Part shown: positions 46,075 through 57,159 of the stretch, one piece after another
Layout: the number at the start of each line of letters is the position of its first letter
Numbering within the stretch: position 1 is the stretch's first letter
Assembly (NCBI GenBank): GCA_021018815.1
Contig: JAITYX010000063.1
Span: 3,640,501 to 3,704,500 of the forward strand
DNA: 64,000 nt
Direction of reading: 5' to 3'
Origin: Talinum fruticosum
Lineage: Eukaryota; Streptophyta; Magnoliopsida; Caryophyllales; Talinaceae
Program-made: the position numbers and the translations under genes
Notes under the pieces: model-generated
What the model saw: only the letters and a program-made list of their open reading frames with translations
The model's database searches: none
What the model was told of the DNA's origin: nothing

Positions 46075-46743
46075 TGTTGGGTTCCCTTCATAATTGGTGG
46101 GAACCACATAATGTGAATAAAAATTAAAAAAAAGGAAGATGAAGAAACTTACTGCTGCCACACTAAAAAGTAAGGGAACAAAATCCATCTAGAATATGCT
46201 ATGCCTAAGCCTAGGTGAAGAAAACTTACCATTGTACACCAAGATTTTCTACCTCCCAATTAATGATGTTGACAAAGTGTGTAGCCTTGGCAAAGATTTG
46301 CACGGCATGGTAGAGGAATTTGCTAGCTATCAAATTCTATAAATAGGAGATGATTTGTTAGGTTCAAAATCAATCCACACAAAATGAGAGACACTTGCTA
46401 GTAAATTGGTTACTAGTTAGTGAGTGTATACCACCAACATAGGTGAGAAAATTCCACCAAAATTGGGTGAGATTAAATTTGTATTCCATCCCGAGTGGGT
46501 GAGGTATTGAGTGTACCCTCTAATTTATTTAGAGAAAATATTGTTGTAGTCCTACTATTCATATAGTGGAAGTATATTTTCAAACCAATGGTCCCGTGGT
46601 TTTTCCCTTCGTCTTGGAGGGTTTTCCACGTAAAAATTCGTGTGTCTCCATCTATTATATTTCCATAATTTTATAGCCCATCTTAAATTACACAAAGAGG
46701 GAAAAGGGTTCGCCTCGCTATACCGACCTGCGTTTTCCCAACA
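46075..46743 (+). repeat. 5' LTR of Tork-like element
   Basis: Starts TGTTGGGTTCCCTTCATAAT, ends TTTTCCCAACA. Differs from the 3' LTR by few substitutions and by the length of an A run near 46128 (long in the 3' copy at 51458). Confidence 0.93.
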
Positions 46744-46745
46744 AG

Positions 46746-46757
46746 TGGTATCGGAGC
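46746..46757 (+). promoter_or_regulatory. Primer-binding site, tRNA-iMet type
   Basis: TGGTATCGGAGC, one change from the consensus, two bases after the LTR. Confidence 0.88.
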
Positions 46758-46822
46758 CGAGGTTGAGCAACTACATTCTTGTGTGATTCAAGATTGAGAG
46801 TATTGTCACTTACGATGGTGAC

Positions 46823-48290
46823 ATGGTCAAACTTACGGTAGATAATTACCCCTACTCGGAAATCCATGATGTTAAACCGCAAGACCACTTAATTTGCAAA
46901 GACCTCACCGAGCATATTCAAAGTGAGAATATGCTAGCAGGCAAAAATGAAAAAGATAGGGTGATGTTAAACCGCAAGACTCATTGCGATGATTCGAAAA
47001 TACATCGATCGAAGCTTGTTCGAGCATGTGTCAAATTTTGACAATGCATACAAGCTTTGGACACACCTTGAGTTGTTGATTCAAAACAAGACTCCACGCA
47101 ACAAAGCTTACCTTGTGAGACGGTTGGTGAAGTTGGAGTACAAGGACGGCCAAAATATGATAGAGTACTTGAACACATTCAAGGGGCTCATAAATCAATT
47201 GTCAAAGGTCGAGATGAAAATTGGAGATGAATTGGAGGCATTATTGCTTCTCAGCTCACTTCCGAGAGCTGGAATACGTTGGTGATTACAATAAGTAACT
47301 CCGCTCCGGAAGGTAAATTGACGATAGATATAGTCACGTATATACCTGGCAATCGGGTCATTCGGTTCGGGTTCGGTTCGGGTTAGTTCGGTTCGGGTTA
47401 ACTTCGGGTCAATCTTGTTCGGGTTCGGTTCGGGTTCGGGTTCGGGTCAACTTCGGTTCGGGTAAACTTCGGTCGATCTCGTTCGGGTTCGTTCGGTTTC
47501 GATTCGGGTCAACTTCGGTTCGGTTCAACTTCGGGTCAATCTCGTTCGGGTTCGATTCGGGTTAATTTCGGATCTAGTCGTAATCGGGTCACTTTTTGGG
47601 TCAAAATCGATTCAAAATTGTACCACTATAGGCACTAAAGTACATCCAACAAAAAAATGTGGGTTGGGTCACTTTTATTGGGGTTAAATCGATTCGGATC
47701 CGATTCGGTTCGGGTCATTTTGGGTTCGGTTCGGTTTCGGTTCGGGTCATTTTGCATTCGGGTCGGTTTCGGTTCGGGTCATTTCGGGTCGGTTCGGTTC
47801 GGGTCGGTTCATTTCGGTTTCGGGTCAAAATCGGTTCAATTGTTTCGGATGTCGGTTCGGTTTGGGTTTCGGGTCGCTCGGGTTGACCCGTTCGGTTCGG
47901 TCGGCTTTGCCGAGTCTAGTCACGATGCGTCTCCGAATGAAGAAGCCAGGAGAAAAAAAGAGGCATTTCGGCACAAACCGAAGCCAATGTTGCTGAAAGT
48001 CGCGGTAGAAGTGATAACCATGGAAGAAATAATGGACGTGGAAAGTCCAGGGGAGATCAAAATCTCGCTCCAAACTTGTTTGCTACTATTGTGGTAAACC
48101 AGGCCACAAGAAATCCGAGTGTCGGATTCTCAAGAAAGATCGAAAGTCTGGAAAAGTTAAACTTGATCGGATTGAACATAATAGAGAAGAGAAGAGCATT
48201 ATTGCCGTTGCAGCCAAAAATGAAAAGGATGTATTCCTGATTGAAGAAGAAAATTATGTTAATCCGGCCATGCATGATTGTTTATGGATT
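46823..48290 (+). pseudogene. Copia gag, interrupted by an insertion
   Basis: A likely start at 46823 gives MVKLTVDNYPYSEIHDVKPQ, with HLICKDL soon after. The capsid (UBN2-type) domain runs in another frame at 46989-47330: DNAYKLWTHLELLIQNKTPR, YLVRRLVKLEYKDGQNMIEY, GDELEALLLLSSLP. The coding sequence breaks at 47338 where a 578-bp element is inserted and resumes at 47925 (SPNEEARRK), then the zinc knuckle CYYCGKPGHKKSEC near 48085-48125. Two or more frameshifts besides the insertion. Confidence 0.85.
47339..47916. mobile_element. GGTTCGG-rich insertion with 8-bp target duplication (hAT-like)
   Basis: TAGTCACG stands at 47331-47338 and again at 47917-47924, so 578 bp were inserted into gag. 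The insert consists almost entirely of degenerate copies of GGTTCGGGT(C). The ends CCTGGCAATCGGGTC and, on the other strand, GACTCGGCAAAGCCGACC are only roughly inverted. An 8-bp duplication and GGTTCGGGTC subterminal arrays fit hAT-type MITEs. ORFs across it are artefacts of the repeat. Confidence 0.75.
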
Positions 48291-49700
48291 GTTGACTCGG
48301 GTGCCTCCTTCCATGTCACTCCACATGCAAATTTTTCTCATCTTACCAAAATGGTGATTTTGGTATGGTCAAAATGGGAAATCAAGTTTCAAGCAAAATT
48401 GTTAGTATAGGTGAAGTCACCTTGATGACCAGACACTTGATGCAAACTCGTATTGAAATATGTGAGGCATGTTCTCGATATGCGCCTCAATCTTATTTCG
48501 GCGGGAAAACTTGATGATGCAGAGTTCGTACAATCGCTTCGGTGGTGGAAAATGGAAGGTCACAAATGGAAGCTTAATTGTCGCTAGAGGTATAAAAGAA
48601 GGCTCCTTGTATGTTATGCAAGGAAAGTTGTGCCAAGGGGAAATTAATGTTACACATGACAACTCAAATTTGGAGTTGTGGCACAAGAGGCTTGGACACA
48701 TGAGTGAGAAGGGATTGCAAATCCTCACCGAAAAGAACAGATTCCCGGTTAAAAGGCAAATCACTTGAGCCTTGTACTGATTGTTTGGCTGGCAAACAAC
48801 ATAGGGTGACATTTCAGAAAAATGTCGGACCCAACAGGAGAAAGTATATTCTTGAGTTAGTGTATATTGATGTGTGTTTCATGACTGAAAAGTCACTTGG
48901 CGGTGCATTGTACTTTGTTACTTTTATTAATGACCATTCAAGAAAAGTTTGGATCTCTTTATTGAGATCAAAAGATCAAGTACTTGAAGCATTCAAGGAG
49001 TTCCATGCTAGAGTGGAACAAGAGACTCGGTTAAAAATTGAAGTGCGTTCGAGCCGACAACGGTGGAGAATACCGCGGTCTTTTTGAATCATATTACAAG
49101 ATGAAGGGAATCAAACTCGAGAAGACACCACCAAAAACACCACAATTAAATGGTCTAGCAGAGAGGATGAATCGAACCATTGAAGAAAGAGTTTGTTGTA
49201 TGCTTTCACATGCAAAACTTCCTAAGTCATTCCGGGAGAAGTCAGTAAAGTCCGCGGTTGACATTATCAACCTTTCACCATCAGTTCCTTTAGATGGAGA
49301 CATACCAAAGGAAATTTGGTCAAGAAAGAAGGCCTCCTACAATCACTTGAAGGTGTTTGGTTGTCGCGCATTCGTCCATGTTCCTAAGGACGAGAGAGCC
49401 AAACTTGATTCCAAGACAAAGGAGTGTATTTACCTCGGATCACCGAGAGATGAGTTTGGCTATCGACTTTGGGACCCTGTAAATAGAAGGATTGTGAGAA
49501 GTCGAGATGTTGTGTTCTTTGAGGATCGGACCATTGAAGATGTTAAATCTAGAAATCCAAAACCCAAGGTCATTAGAAATTCGATCCCGATCCATCCCCT
49601 ACAGTTCGTGACAATTCAAGGGAAGACGCAGTTACTAATGATCAAGCCAGCACCAATGAAGACCATATCCCTACTTCCAATGATGAGCATGGAGAAGATT
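48130..49700 (+). pseudogene. Copia protease and integrase
   Basis: Protease motif WIVDSGASFHVT near 48280-48320. Pre-integrase segment and HHCC zinc region at 48650-48790 (LELWHKRLGHMSEKGLQIL, then CTDCLAGKQHRV in the next frame). The integrase core has Asp in LVYIDVCF, Asp in RADNGGEYRG (49050) and Glu in QLNGLAERMNRTIEERV, all retained. The GKS-type tail CIYLGSPRDEFGYRLWDP follows to about 49500. Breaks at about 48400, 48770 and 49060 make it non-functional even though the catalytic residues survive. Confidence 0.88.
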
Positions 49701-49779
49701 TAGATTCATCCGACACGGAACCTACCAAGTCGGAGGTTCCGGAAGAGCCTCAATTAAGGCGATCCACTAGAGAAAGATG

Positions 49780-51391
49780 ACCATCCACAAGATATAACCC
49801 AGAATGAGTACGTAACTCTTGCAAATGAGGGGGAGCCTCGGAGTTACGAAGAAGTCATGATAGATAGTCATAAAACCGAATGGTTGAAGGCCATGCAAGA
49901 AGAAATGCAATCCTTGCATGATAATCATACTTACGATCTTGTGGAGCTACACAAAGGAAGAAGAGCCTTGAAAAACAAATGGGTTTACGAGGCTCAAGAC
50001 TGAAGAAAATAATCCAATACCGAGGTATAAAGCCCGACTAGTAGTAAAAGGGTCAAGTCGGAAGAAAGGAATTGATTTCGAAGAAATATTTTCTCCGGTG
50101 GTGAAGATGTCATCCATTCGAGTTGTTCTTGGTCTAGCTGCCAGTCTAGACTTGAAGATTGAACTAGATGTCAAAACGGTGTTTCTACATGGAGACCTAG
50201 AGGAGGAAATTTACATGGGGCAACCGGAAGGCTTTGAAGTTGCAGAAAAAGAAAATTTGGTGTGCCAACTTAAAAAGAGTCTCTATGGTCTAAAGCAGGC
50301 ATTGAGACAAGTGGTGCAAAAGTTTGACTCTTTCATGGCCGAGCATGGTTTCAAGAAGACACTCACGGATCATTGTGTCTTTGTAAAGAAATATGCTAGT
50401 GGTGATTTTATTATTTTGTCTGCTCTACGTCGATGACATGTTGATTATTGGGCATGACCCAAAGAAAATTGTTGCCCTAAAAAGGCATTGAGCAAGTCAT
50501 TTGCCATGAAAGATCCGGGATCAACGAAGCGGATCATTGGGATGAAAATAACTCGAGACCGATCAAAGAAATTATTGTGGCTATCCCAAGAGAAGTATGT
50601 TGAAAAATTGCTTGGAAAAATTCAACATGCACAAGGCCAAGCTCGTGAGCACATCGCTTGATGGACATTTCAAGCTGTCGATCAACCGGAGTTCGACAAG
50701 TGAGAAAGAAAAGGCGAGAGATGAAAAATGTTCCTTATTCATCGGTTGTTGGCAGTCTTATGTATGCCATGATATGTACCAGCCCGATATTGCATATGCC
50801 ATGGGAGTAGTAAGTCGATTCTTAACCAACCTAGGTAAAGAACACTAGTTAGCAGTAAAATGGATACTACGGTATCTAAGGGGAACAAGTAAAAGTGCTT
50901 ATGCTTTGGAAAAGGAAAACCTGTGTTAGAGGGGTTCACGAATGCGGACATGGCCGGCGACATTGATTCAATAAAATTGACATTAGGGTATCCGACTACC
51001 TTTGCGGGGGAGCTGTTTCTTGGCAATCAAAGCTCCAAAATGTGTGGCTTTATCAACCATTGAGGCCGAGTATATTGCAACTACCAAAGCGTGCAAGGAA
51101 GTTTTATGGATGAAAAATTTCTTACTCGAATTGGGTCACGAGCAAGAAAAATATGTGCTACAATGTGATAACCAAAGTGCTATACATCTAGCCAAGAACT
51201 CCACTTTTCACTCCCGTTCAAAACATATTGATGATCGCTACCATTGGATTCGGGAGATGTTGGAAGATAAACTCCTACAACTTGACAAAGTCCATACCGA
51301 TAAAAATTGGTCCGACATGATGACCAAAGTCATACTCGACCAAGAAGTTCGAAAAATGTTGCAGAGGTACCGGTGTGGTGCCCCCAATTAA
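49780..51391 (+). pseudogene. Copia reverse transcriptase and RNase H
   Basis: RT at 50098-50436: IELDVKTVFLHGDLEEEIYM (first catalytic region, family form DVKTAFLHG) and LKKSLYGLKQALRQ. The catalytic YVDDM lies at about 50429-50443 in the next frame. 50597-50848 reads NMHKAKLVSTSLDGHFKLSI and VVSRFL. RNase H at 51002-51391 is open to its stop: APKCVALSTIEAEYIATTKA, LQCDNQSAIHLAKNSTFHSR, HIDDRYHWIREMLEDK. Frameshifts at about 50420, 50490, 50740 and 50860 break the frame. Confidence 0.88.
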
Positions 51392-51394
51392 GTC

Positions 51395-51408
51395 GAGAAG
51401 GGGAGATT
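51395..51408 (+). promoter_or_regulatory. Polypurine tract of Tork-like element
   Basis: GAGAAGGGGAGATT immediately before the 3' LTR. Confidence 0.88.
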
Positions 51409-52087
51409 TGTTGGGTTCCCTCCATAATTGGTAGGATCCACATAATATGAATACAAAAAAAAAAAAAAAAAAAGAGGAAGGTGAAGAAACTTACTGCTGC
51501 CACACCAAAAAAGTAAGGGAACAAAATCCATCTAGAGTATGCTATGCCTAAGCCTAGGTAAAGAAAACTTACCATTATACACCAAGATTTTCTACCTCCC
51601 AATTAATGATGTTGACAAAGTGTGTAGCCTTGGCAAATATTTGCACGGTATGGCGAGAGGAATTTGCTAGCTATCAAGTTCGATAAATAGGAGATGATTT
51701 GCTAGGTTCAAAATCAATCCACACAAAATGAGAGACACTTGCTAGTAAATTGGTTACTAGTTAGTGAGTGTATACCACCAACATAGGTGAGAAAATTCCA
51801 CCAAAATTGGGTGAGATTAAATTTGTATTCCATCCCAAGTGGGTGAGGTATTGAGTGTACCCTCTAATTTATTTAGAGGAAATATTGTTGTAATCCTACT
51901 ATTCATATAGTGAAGTATATTTTCGGACCAACGGTCCCGTGGTTTTTCCCTTCGTCTTGGAGGGTTTTCCACGTAAAAATTCTTGTGTCTCCATCTATTA
52001 TATTTCCATAATTTTATAACCCATCTTAAATTACACAAAGAGGGAAAAGGGTTCGCTCCGCTATACCGACCCGCCTTTTTCCCAACA
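51409..52087 (+). repeat. 3' LTR of Tork-like element
   Basis: Matches 46075-46743; a run of about 21 A after ATGAATAC (51452-51472) explains most of the length difference. Ends TTTTTCCCAACA, followed by GTTTA. Confidence 0.93.
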
Positions 52088-52092
52088 GTTTA

Positions 52093-53040
52093 GAGTCATT
52101 GCAAAGGATGCCCCACTTAAATCTAGCCTCGCACGGGATTATAGTTGGACGAACCAAAAGGGACAGAAATAATGAAAGAGACCGAATTTCAACTATGGGC
52201 ATACTCGGGGAAGAGACAGACATTGGAATATCAACCAAGGACAAATGAGATAGCGGATTGGCCGCTCGAGGAACTATACCCAGCGATGAAGGATGTGGAC
52301 AAAGCCTAGTGTGGATGGCGGGCTTAAGTTGCGGTGGTGAGACAGATCCACATGAAAGTGGCTTAGCAGCTGAAGAGGAGGGACGAGATGATGGAGCCAA
52401 TCTAGAGGGTCGACTAGGCTCTGCGTGGGGAGCTGGACAACTTGGTTAAGCTAGACACACAGAGAAGTGAGACGAACCCAAAAGTGATGGGCAATGTCGA
52501 CATAGACATGGAAGAGCTCATAAAAATGAGTTGCAAGACGCTCTCGAGGTTAAAGACATAAGGCCAAGTCATGTGGGGAGCTTTATTAATCAATCCGCAA
52601 AGGGTTAGTTATTTTCATGAAAACATTACTTCTAATAAAAACGCGTTCCGAAATTACATTTAAACAACGATATCCTTTATAATAAGCACCATAACTAAGA
52701 AAAACACAAGAAATAGAGTGAGGTTGTAGTTTATTTGCGAAAGAGGCCATAAAATTAGGTTAACAAGAACACTCAAAAGGTTTGAGAAAAGAAAAATCAA
52801 GCACTCTCCAAAATAAAACCTCGAAAGGCTTTTGGTTCCGCAAAAACAAGTGTAGGAAGCCTATTCATGGTATAAATAGCTGCATGGGCATCATTTAACC
52901 AAAAATAGTCGGACATAGAGACATCAATCAAAAAGGTATGAACCCCTAGCATTTGTACTTTGCTTTTCCTCTCATTGCCAAACCTAGACTTTATTTGTCT
53001 ACGCGTTGTAGTTGTAATCAATTTGTTGTAATATGATACA
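52093..53040 (-). pseudogene. Old copia element, integrase part
   Basis: The minus-strand 53021-52797 frame gives GVHTFLIDVSMSDYFWLNDA, then HAAIYTMNRLPTLVFAEPKA, the end of the copia integrase core (W.DA...A.Y..NRLP). It is the upstream continuation of the RT-RNase H remnant at 44542-46074, the two being separated by the Tork-like insertion. The stretch 52100-52790 between them is too decayed to read. Confidence 0.65.
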
Positions 53041-53094
53041 CTTTGGCATTAGTGAACTGTTTGTGTTTGAATCCTTGTTTTTAAACTATTAGCT

Positions 53095-53160
53095 CCAAGA
53101 TAGTAATTGTACATGGAGATGTGGGTTCGAATCCTACATAGTCTATTTGTGCAATCTAGT
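53095..53160 (+). repeat. tRNA-derived SINE-like head, left copy
   Basis: A pol III B-box-like GTGGGTTCGAATCCTAC at 53130-53146, preceded by TTAGCTCC at about 53088. A related sequence lies inverted at 53331-53408, so the two face each other across about 190 bp. Confidence 0.4.
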
Positions 53161-53330
53161 GAGAAGAGAGATAGAAAGCTTGGAGTGTTTCTCTGTTGAA
53201 ATTGCAAAAACAACCCAAGAATGAGGCAATAATGGGAACTTTTGAAACAAGAGCCGTCTAAATTTGAATAAGTTTGAATATCTCGCTAGAATATTGGTAT
53301 CGGTGTCGAATTCCGCCAATGACAAGGTAA

Positions 53331-53408
53331 TAACGTATGTGAGACTCGAACCCACATCTTCTATGCCATTACATGGTGCTCTTACCAATTGAGCTAATAA
53401 GTTAATGG
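53331..53408 (-). repeat. tRNA-derived SINE-like head, right copy
   Basis: On the minus strand there is an A box TAGCTCAATTGG (53385-53396), a D-stem GCTC/GAGC and a B box GTGGGTTCGAGTCTC (53341-53355) forming a five-pair T stem. The anticodon stem does not pair and the acceptor ends do not match, so it is a tRNA-derived repeat, not a tRNA gene. Confidence 0.5.
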
Positions 53409-53410
53409 TG

Positions 53411-54160
53411 CTCTCTTACTAGCACATAAGCATGACTCAAAGAATTAAGGCAAGAAAACTCTACCTCAAGAGCCGTTTACCGATACTAAAATACAAATTT
53501 TTGACAAAATGGACATTGTATCAAGAACAATGATAGCATTTCCAAAATTTTTCCCAAAACAGCAAAGCTACTTGCCAACTAATCCTGAAGGAATCACTAT
53601 GTCTCAATGTTGAGTATTATATTAACTACGTTAACACAAATTAAAACAATACTAAACAATCAACTCTACTTAGAATTACTTTGTATCCTAATTCGTCATC
53701 ATGTTGTTGCCAAGCGAATCAGTTATTGTTTCAAATATCACTCTACAATACTATCTTAATTCTTAATCATGCTACTACCAACCTAATCTTCAATGCTATC
53801 ACCAAGACCCATCACTTTAGATAGGAATATTACCAATTTCTGATACAACTTCATCAAACAAAGTTACATATACCCAATTCCAGATCATTTAAATCCCAAA
53901 AACTTCAATAAAAATTTTAACTGGATGCTTACTGGGGAGTTTTCCTGCGGCTCAGGAACAACCACACCAGAATATGGAGCTCGAATGGGTGGGCGAGATA
54001 AGAGAGACTAGGAGATCGACCATAGTATTGTTGCAGAAAACACCATACTACATTTTAAAAAAAAAAAAAGCAAAAAAAAGGCCAACAAAAAAGAAATTGA
54101 TGTAGTGGAGGTGGACCCGGGAGGGGGATGACGACGGTTGGGCGGAGGAGCACTGCGGAT
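53411..54160. other. Intergenic, no gene seen
   Basis: AT-rich DNA with an A run at about 54055-54070. No domain or repeat edge recognised. Confidence 0.4.
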
Positions 54161-54169
54161 AGGCGGGGG

Positions 54170-54600
54170 AGGATGGCGACGTCCATTGAGGGCCCGACAA
54201 GGTGAGAGGTGCGAGAGAGAAGATCAATGGGGAGCACGGCGAGATGAGAGGAGCGAGAAAGAACAGAGTGACGGCGGCAGGAGGATGGCGACAAGAGCTT
54301 GTTCGGCAGCGAGATAGAGGTTCCAACGACAGAGAGAGAGAGAGAGAGGAAAAGAGGAATGACAGAGCGTGGAAGGGCTGGAGAATGACGATGATTTTGT
54401 TTGGTATAATAATTGTATAAGAATTGAAATTGCTCCGTAATCTAACTATTATTATAATCAGCATACTTGATCAAACTCTTGTGCCAAACATAGTAATATG
54501 CTACTGTAATATCGACATAGTCCGTCTATCCTCTTTGATCCATTGATCACCATTATGTAATCTCTCTCAACCTTTCTTTTTTTTTTTTTTTTTATCCTTG
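54170..54600. repeat. GA-rich low-complexity block and poly(T)
   Basis: GAGA/GCGAGA-rich on the plus strand (54170-54400, pure GA run at about 54331-54350) followed by a T run at 54570-54592. The ORFs on either strand are Ser/Pro- or Arg/Glu-biased and look compositional. Confidence 0.6.
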
Positions 54601-54769
54601 TTTTTTACTCCAAATATGTTAAAACTATACCTAAAACCATATGTATTTCAAAACTTAGTAGTCAAATGATAAGGTTATAGTTTTACTCGAAATAAGTCGG
54701 ACACGTTCATTTATTAGTTTACGTGACCTCGTTGAATTTTAATGAATTTTGTAATCAAGGCAAATATTC

Positions 54770-55325
54770 CCACAAGGCTAATGATAATGCTAATAAGATT
54801 CAAATTATTAAAAACACATATTCAAAAATATATCGAGACAAATTCATTGAAAAAAAATCATATTCATCAATACAAAAAGCAATTTCATTAAAAAAAAATC
54901 ATATCCATCAAAAAAATATCTTATTCATTGATACATGACAAATTCATCAAATTCAGAAATTTCATCCACAAAACCTAATAAGTTCATCAAATTCATCCGC
55001 AAAACCCGAGAAATTCATTAAATAAATTCATCAAAGAGCAAATTCATCCACGTAAATTCATCAAATTCATTAAACGGAACCCGATAAATTCATCAAGTTA
55101 TTAAACAAATTCATCAAACAAATTCATCCGGAAATTCATTAAATAAATTCATTAAATTCATTAAACAAATCCATCAAATCAAGATCATATTCATCAAATT
55201 CATCAAAGAGTGAGAAATTCGTCAAGTATCAAATTTATTAAACAAATTCATCAAATTCATCCACGTAACCCGATAAACTCATCAAATTCAGAAATTTCAA
55301 ATTCATCAATATCATATTTATTCGT
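54770..55325. repeat. Degenerate AAATTCATCA array
   Basis: About 550 bp built from copies of AAATTCATCA / AAATTCATTAAA with irregular spacing. It fades out at both sides; no longer period is obvious. A minisatellite-like slippage product. Confidence 0.8.
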
Positions 55326-55434
55326 TATACACATCAAAATCAAAAATCCAAATCAAATGCATAGTCCCACCAGATCCGAACGAAACTGATCGGAAATGGA
55401 GGAGGAATTGATAATTGATTCTTATTCGATCACC

Positions 55435-55734
55435 GGAGTGTCGTCGTCGCCGCCAAAGAGAGAGATGCGGTAGTAGACAAGGAAGAGGACGAGGAGGAGG
55501 ACGAGTGCGACACCGACGGGGAGCCGCTGGCCCGGTGGATGGAGTCGGGTTTGTCGACGGATAAGAGAGAGGAGACGAAGGAACCTCGATCGGAGGAAAA
55601 GAACTGGATAGTGCGGAGGAGGATGATTGGGAGGAGGAGAAGGCCTTCGGGCCGTCATTGATGAGCACCGGCGCCGACACTACCAGTGCCACCACCACTA
55701 CTAAGAGGATGTCGTGAAGGGGCCCGCGCTTCAA
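55435..55734 (-). pseudogene. GC-rich gene-like segment, start codon lost
   Basis: On the minus strand a CT-rich leader (55800-55735) runs into TTGAAGCGCGGGCCC. If the TTG were once ATG, the product would begin with a signal-peptide-like LLVVVVALVVSAPVL, then a Ser/Pro-rich stretch. In the neighbouring frame the same DNA ends with LPVGVALVLLLVLFLVYY, a membrane-span-like segment, then GGDDDTPVIE and a stop at 55423. Signal, Ser/Pro stalk and C-terminal helix in two frames suggest one frameshifted gene for a small secreted or membrane-anchored protein. I recognise no family. Confidence 0.35.
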
Positions 55735-55894
55735 CGAGAGATAGAGAGAGTAGAAAGAGAGAGCGCGAGGAGAGAGAATGAGTGAGGAGAGAGAAAATAC
55801 AGATTTGAAAAATAGGTAATGTTTAATTTTAAAAAGGATTCTTTTTCTTTTTTTTATTTTTAAAGCACCTAGCTAGGTAGTTTAACCACTACCA

Positions 55895-56195
55895 CATAAA
55901 TATGGGAAAACAAGACGAGGAATATCCAGGTGTTGCTGCAACGCCCAACGTGGTGGTCAACAAATAAGGAAGGGCTCATTAAGGCGAGATAAGGGCAGAG
56001 CAAGCTAGGTAGACAAAAAAACTTCAAATCAAAAGAAGACGATGTGGTTGATGGTGAAGATGCTCGACATGGTGGCTGAAGGTGAAGATATTGGACATGG
56101 AGTCTTCGACGATATGAGGGAGTAAGAGAGATGAGAGATATGAGAGAGAACGGTTTGATGTTTTAAAAGGGTAGCAAACATCTCTTTTTCCGACT
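55895..56195. repeat. Dispersed repeat, copy 1
   Basis: A segment with AATATGGGAAAACAAGACGA, AGCTAGGTAGACA and GATGCTCGACATGGTGGCTG that recurs in the same orientation at 58625-58905. The copies differ by small indels. No termini or target duplication were identified. Confidence 0.75.
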
Positions 56196-56199
56196 CTTT

Positions 56200-57159
56200 G
56201 GCGTACTTTTTCTAAAATCATCAATTCCTAACGAAGCACGTGATGAAGCACTCGGTTCCATTCGGAGACAAAAAGTATCCAAGTGCTCATGAGGAGATAA
56301 AAACTTAAGAATGAAACCATATTATAGTTATACAAGTTGAAAGCTACTCCGTGCATACAAAAACTGTTGGTGCTAGGTCTTTAACACGTACGCTTGGATG
56401 GTAAAAAGGGCTAAGAAAGCTCGGTCTCTAAACTTTAGGACTTTTTGCTTATGACAATACCGTTGCAATGTTACATTTGGACAACTTCATATGCAGCCTC
56501 ACAAAAGTAAATTACTTTCATAAGTAAAGCAGCTAGAGAATAGTCATTTTTTTAGCAAGAGCTCGGAATAATGTTCTCAAGAACTAAAGGAACTTTCATT
56601 AAACCAGTAACTTATAAGTCAGAAAATTACTCACTCTATAGTTTGGATGATGATCATATACTTTCCTCTACCTTTGAGGCTTTTATCCGAAATAGAATCC
56701 ACATTAATCAATTTATAGAATAAAAATGTTGCACATACCTTTCGTTCAAGTCTAGAGATATGTCTTCAATTCGGATCTCATCTTGTTCTAGGACAATGTT
56801 TGATTTGAATCTAGATTTGAATACAAAACCCCAAAACAACACATGAGTCAAGGAACACATATAATATTGAATCGTAGGCTATGTGGGATTTGAACCTATG
56901 CCCCAATCGGCACCAATCCTTACGCTGCAAAACGCAATACTTCACTCCTTTGTAGCATCGAAATATTGCACGTTTTACTAGACCTTAAATTAGGTCATCC
57001 AAGAGTCGAGCGCCGGACCTTAGGATCCTCTAAGCTATGTTGTTTTGATTGGTTCAGCTTTCCGGATTTTCCTCTATCCATTTCCTGAAATTTTGGCCCG
57101 ATTTATCCATTCGACCGACAACTTTGGGGCTAGGTTTAGGGTTTCCTAAACCCTAAACT
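56200..57159. other. Intergenic with a B-box-like motif
   Basis: Minus-strand GGTTCAAATCCCACA at about 56883-56897 is a perfect pol III B box, suggesting another tRNA-derived repeat; no A box at the right spacing was found. No coding region seen. Confidence 0.35.

Larger units (their letters stand above)
46075..52087 (+). mobile_element. Ty1/copia (Tork-like) retrotransposon, full-length but decayed
   Basis: LTRs at 46075-46743 (669 bp) and 51409-52087 (679 bp), both TGTTGGGTTCCC...TTCCCAACA. Target duplication GTTTA at 46070-46074 and exactly at 52088-52092. Primer site at 46746 and polypurine tract at 51395-51408. Gag, protease, integrase, RT and RNase H are in copia order, integrase before RT. 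Several frameshifts and a 578-bp insertion in gag prevent expression. Similar LTRs and clear protein motifs point to a rather recent insertion. The Tork assignment rests on motif flavour only. Confidence 0.93.

Noticed and set aside
47657..48097. Gly/Phe/Arg-rich protein of the GGTTCGG repeat
   Set aside because: It is a translation of the inserted repeat running into gag; the 8-bp duplication shows it is an insertion.
53331..53408. A functional tRNA gene
   Set aside because: A and B boxes are present, but the anticodon stem and acceptor stem do not pair.
54048..54464. Ser/Pro-rich secreted protein on the minus strand
   Set aside because: It is a compositional frame in a GA/CT low-complexity block with no conserved motif; a start of ATG type is not supported.
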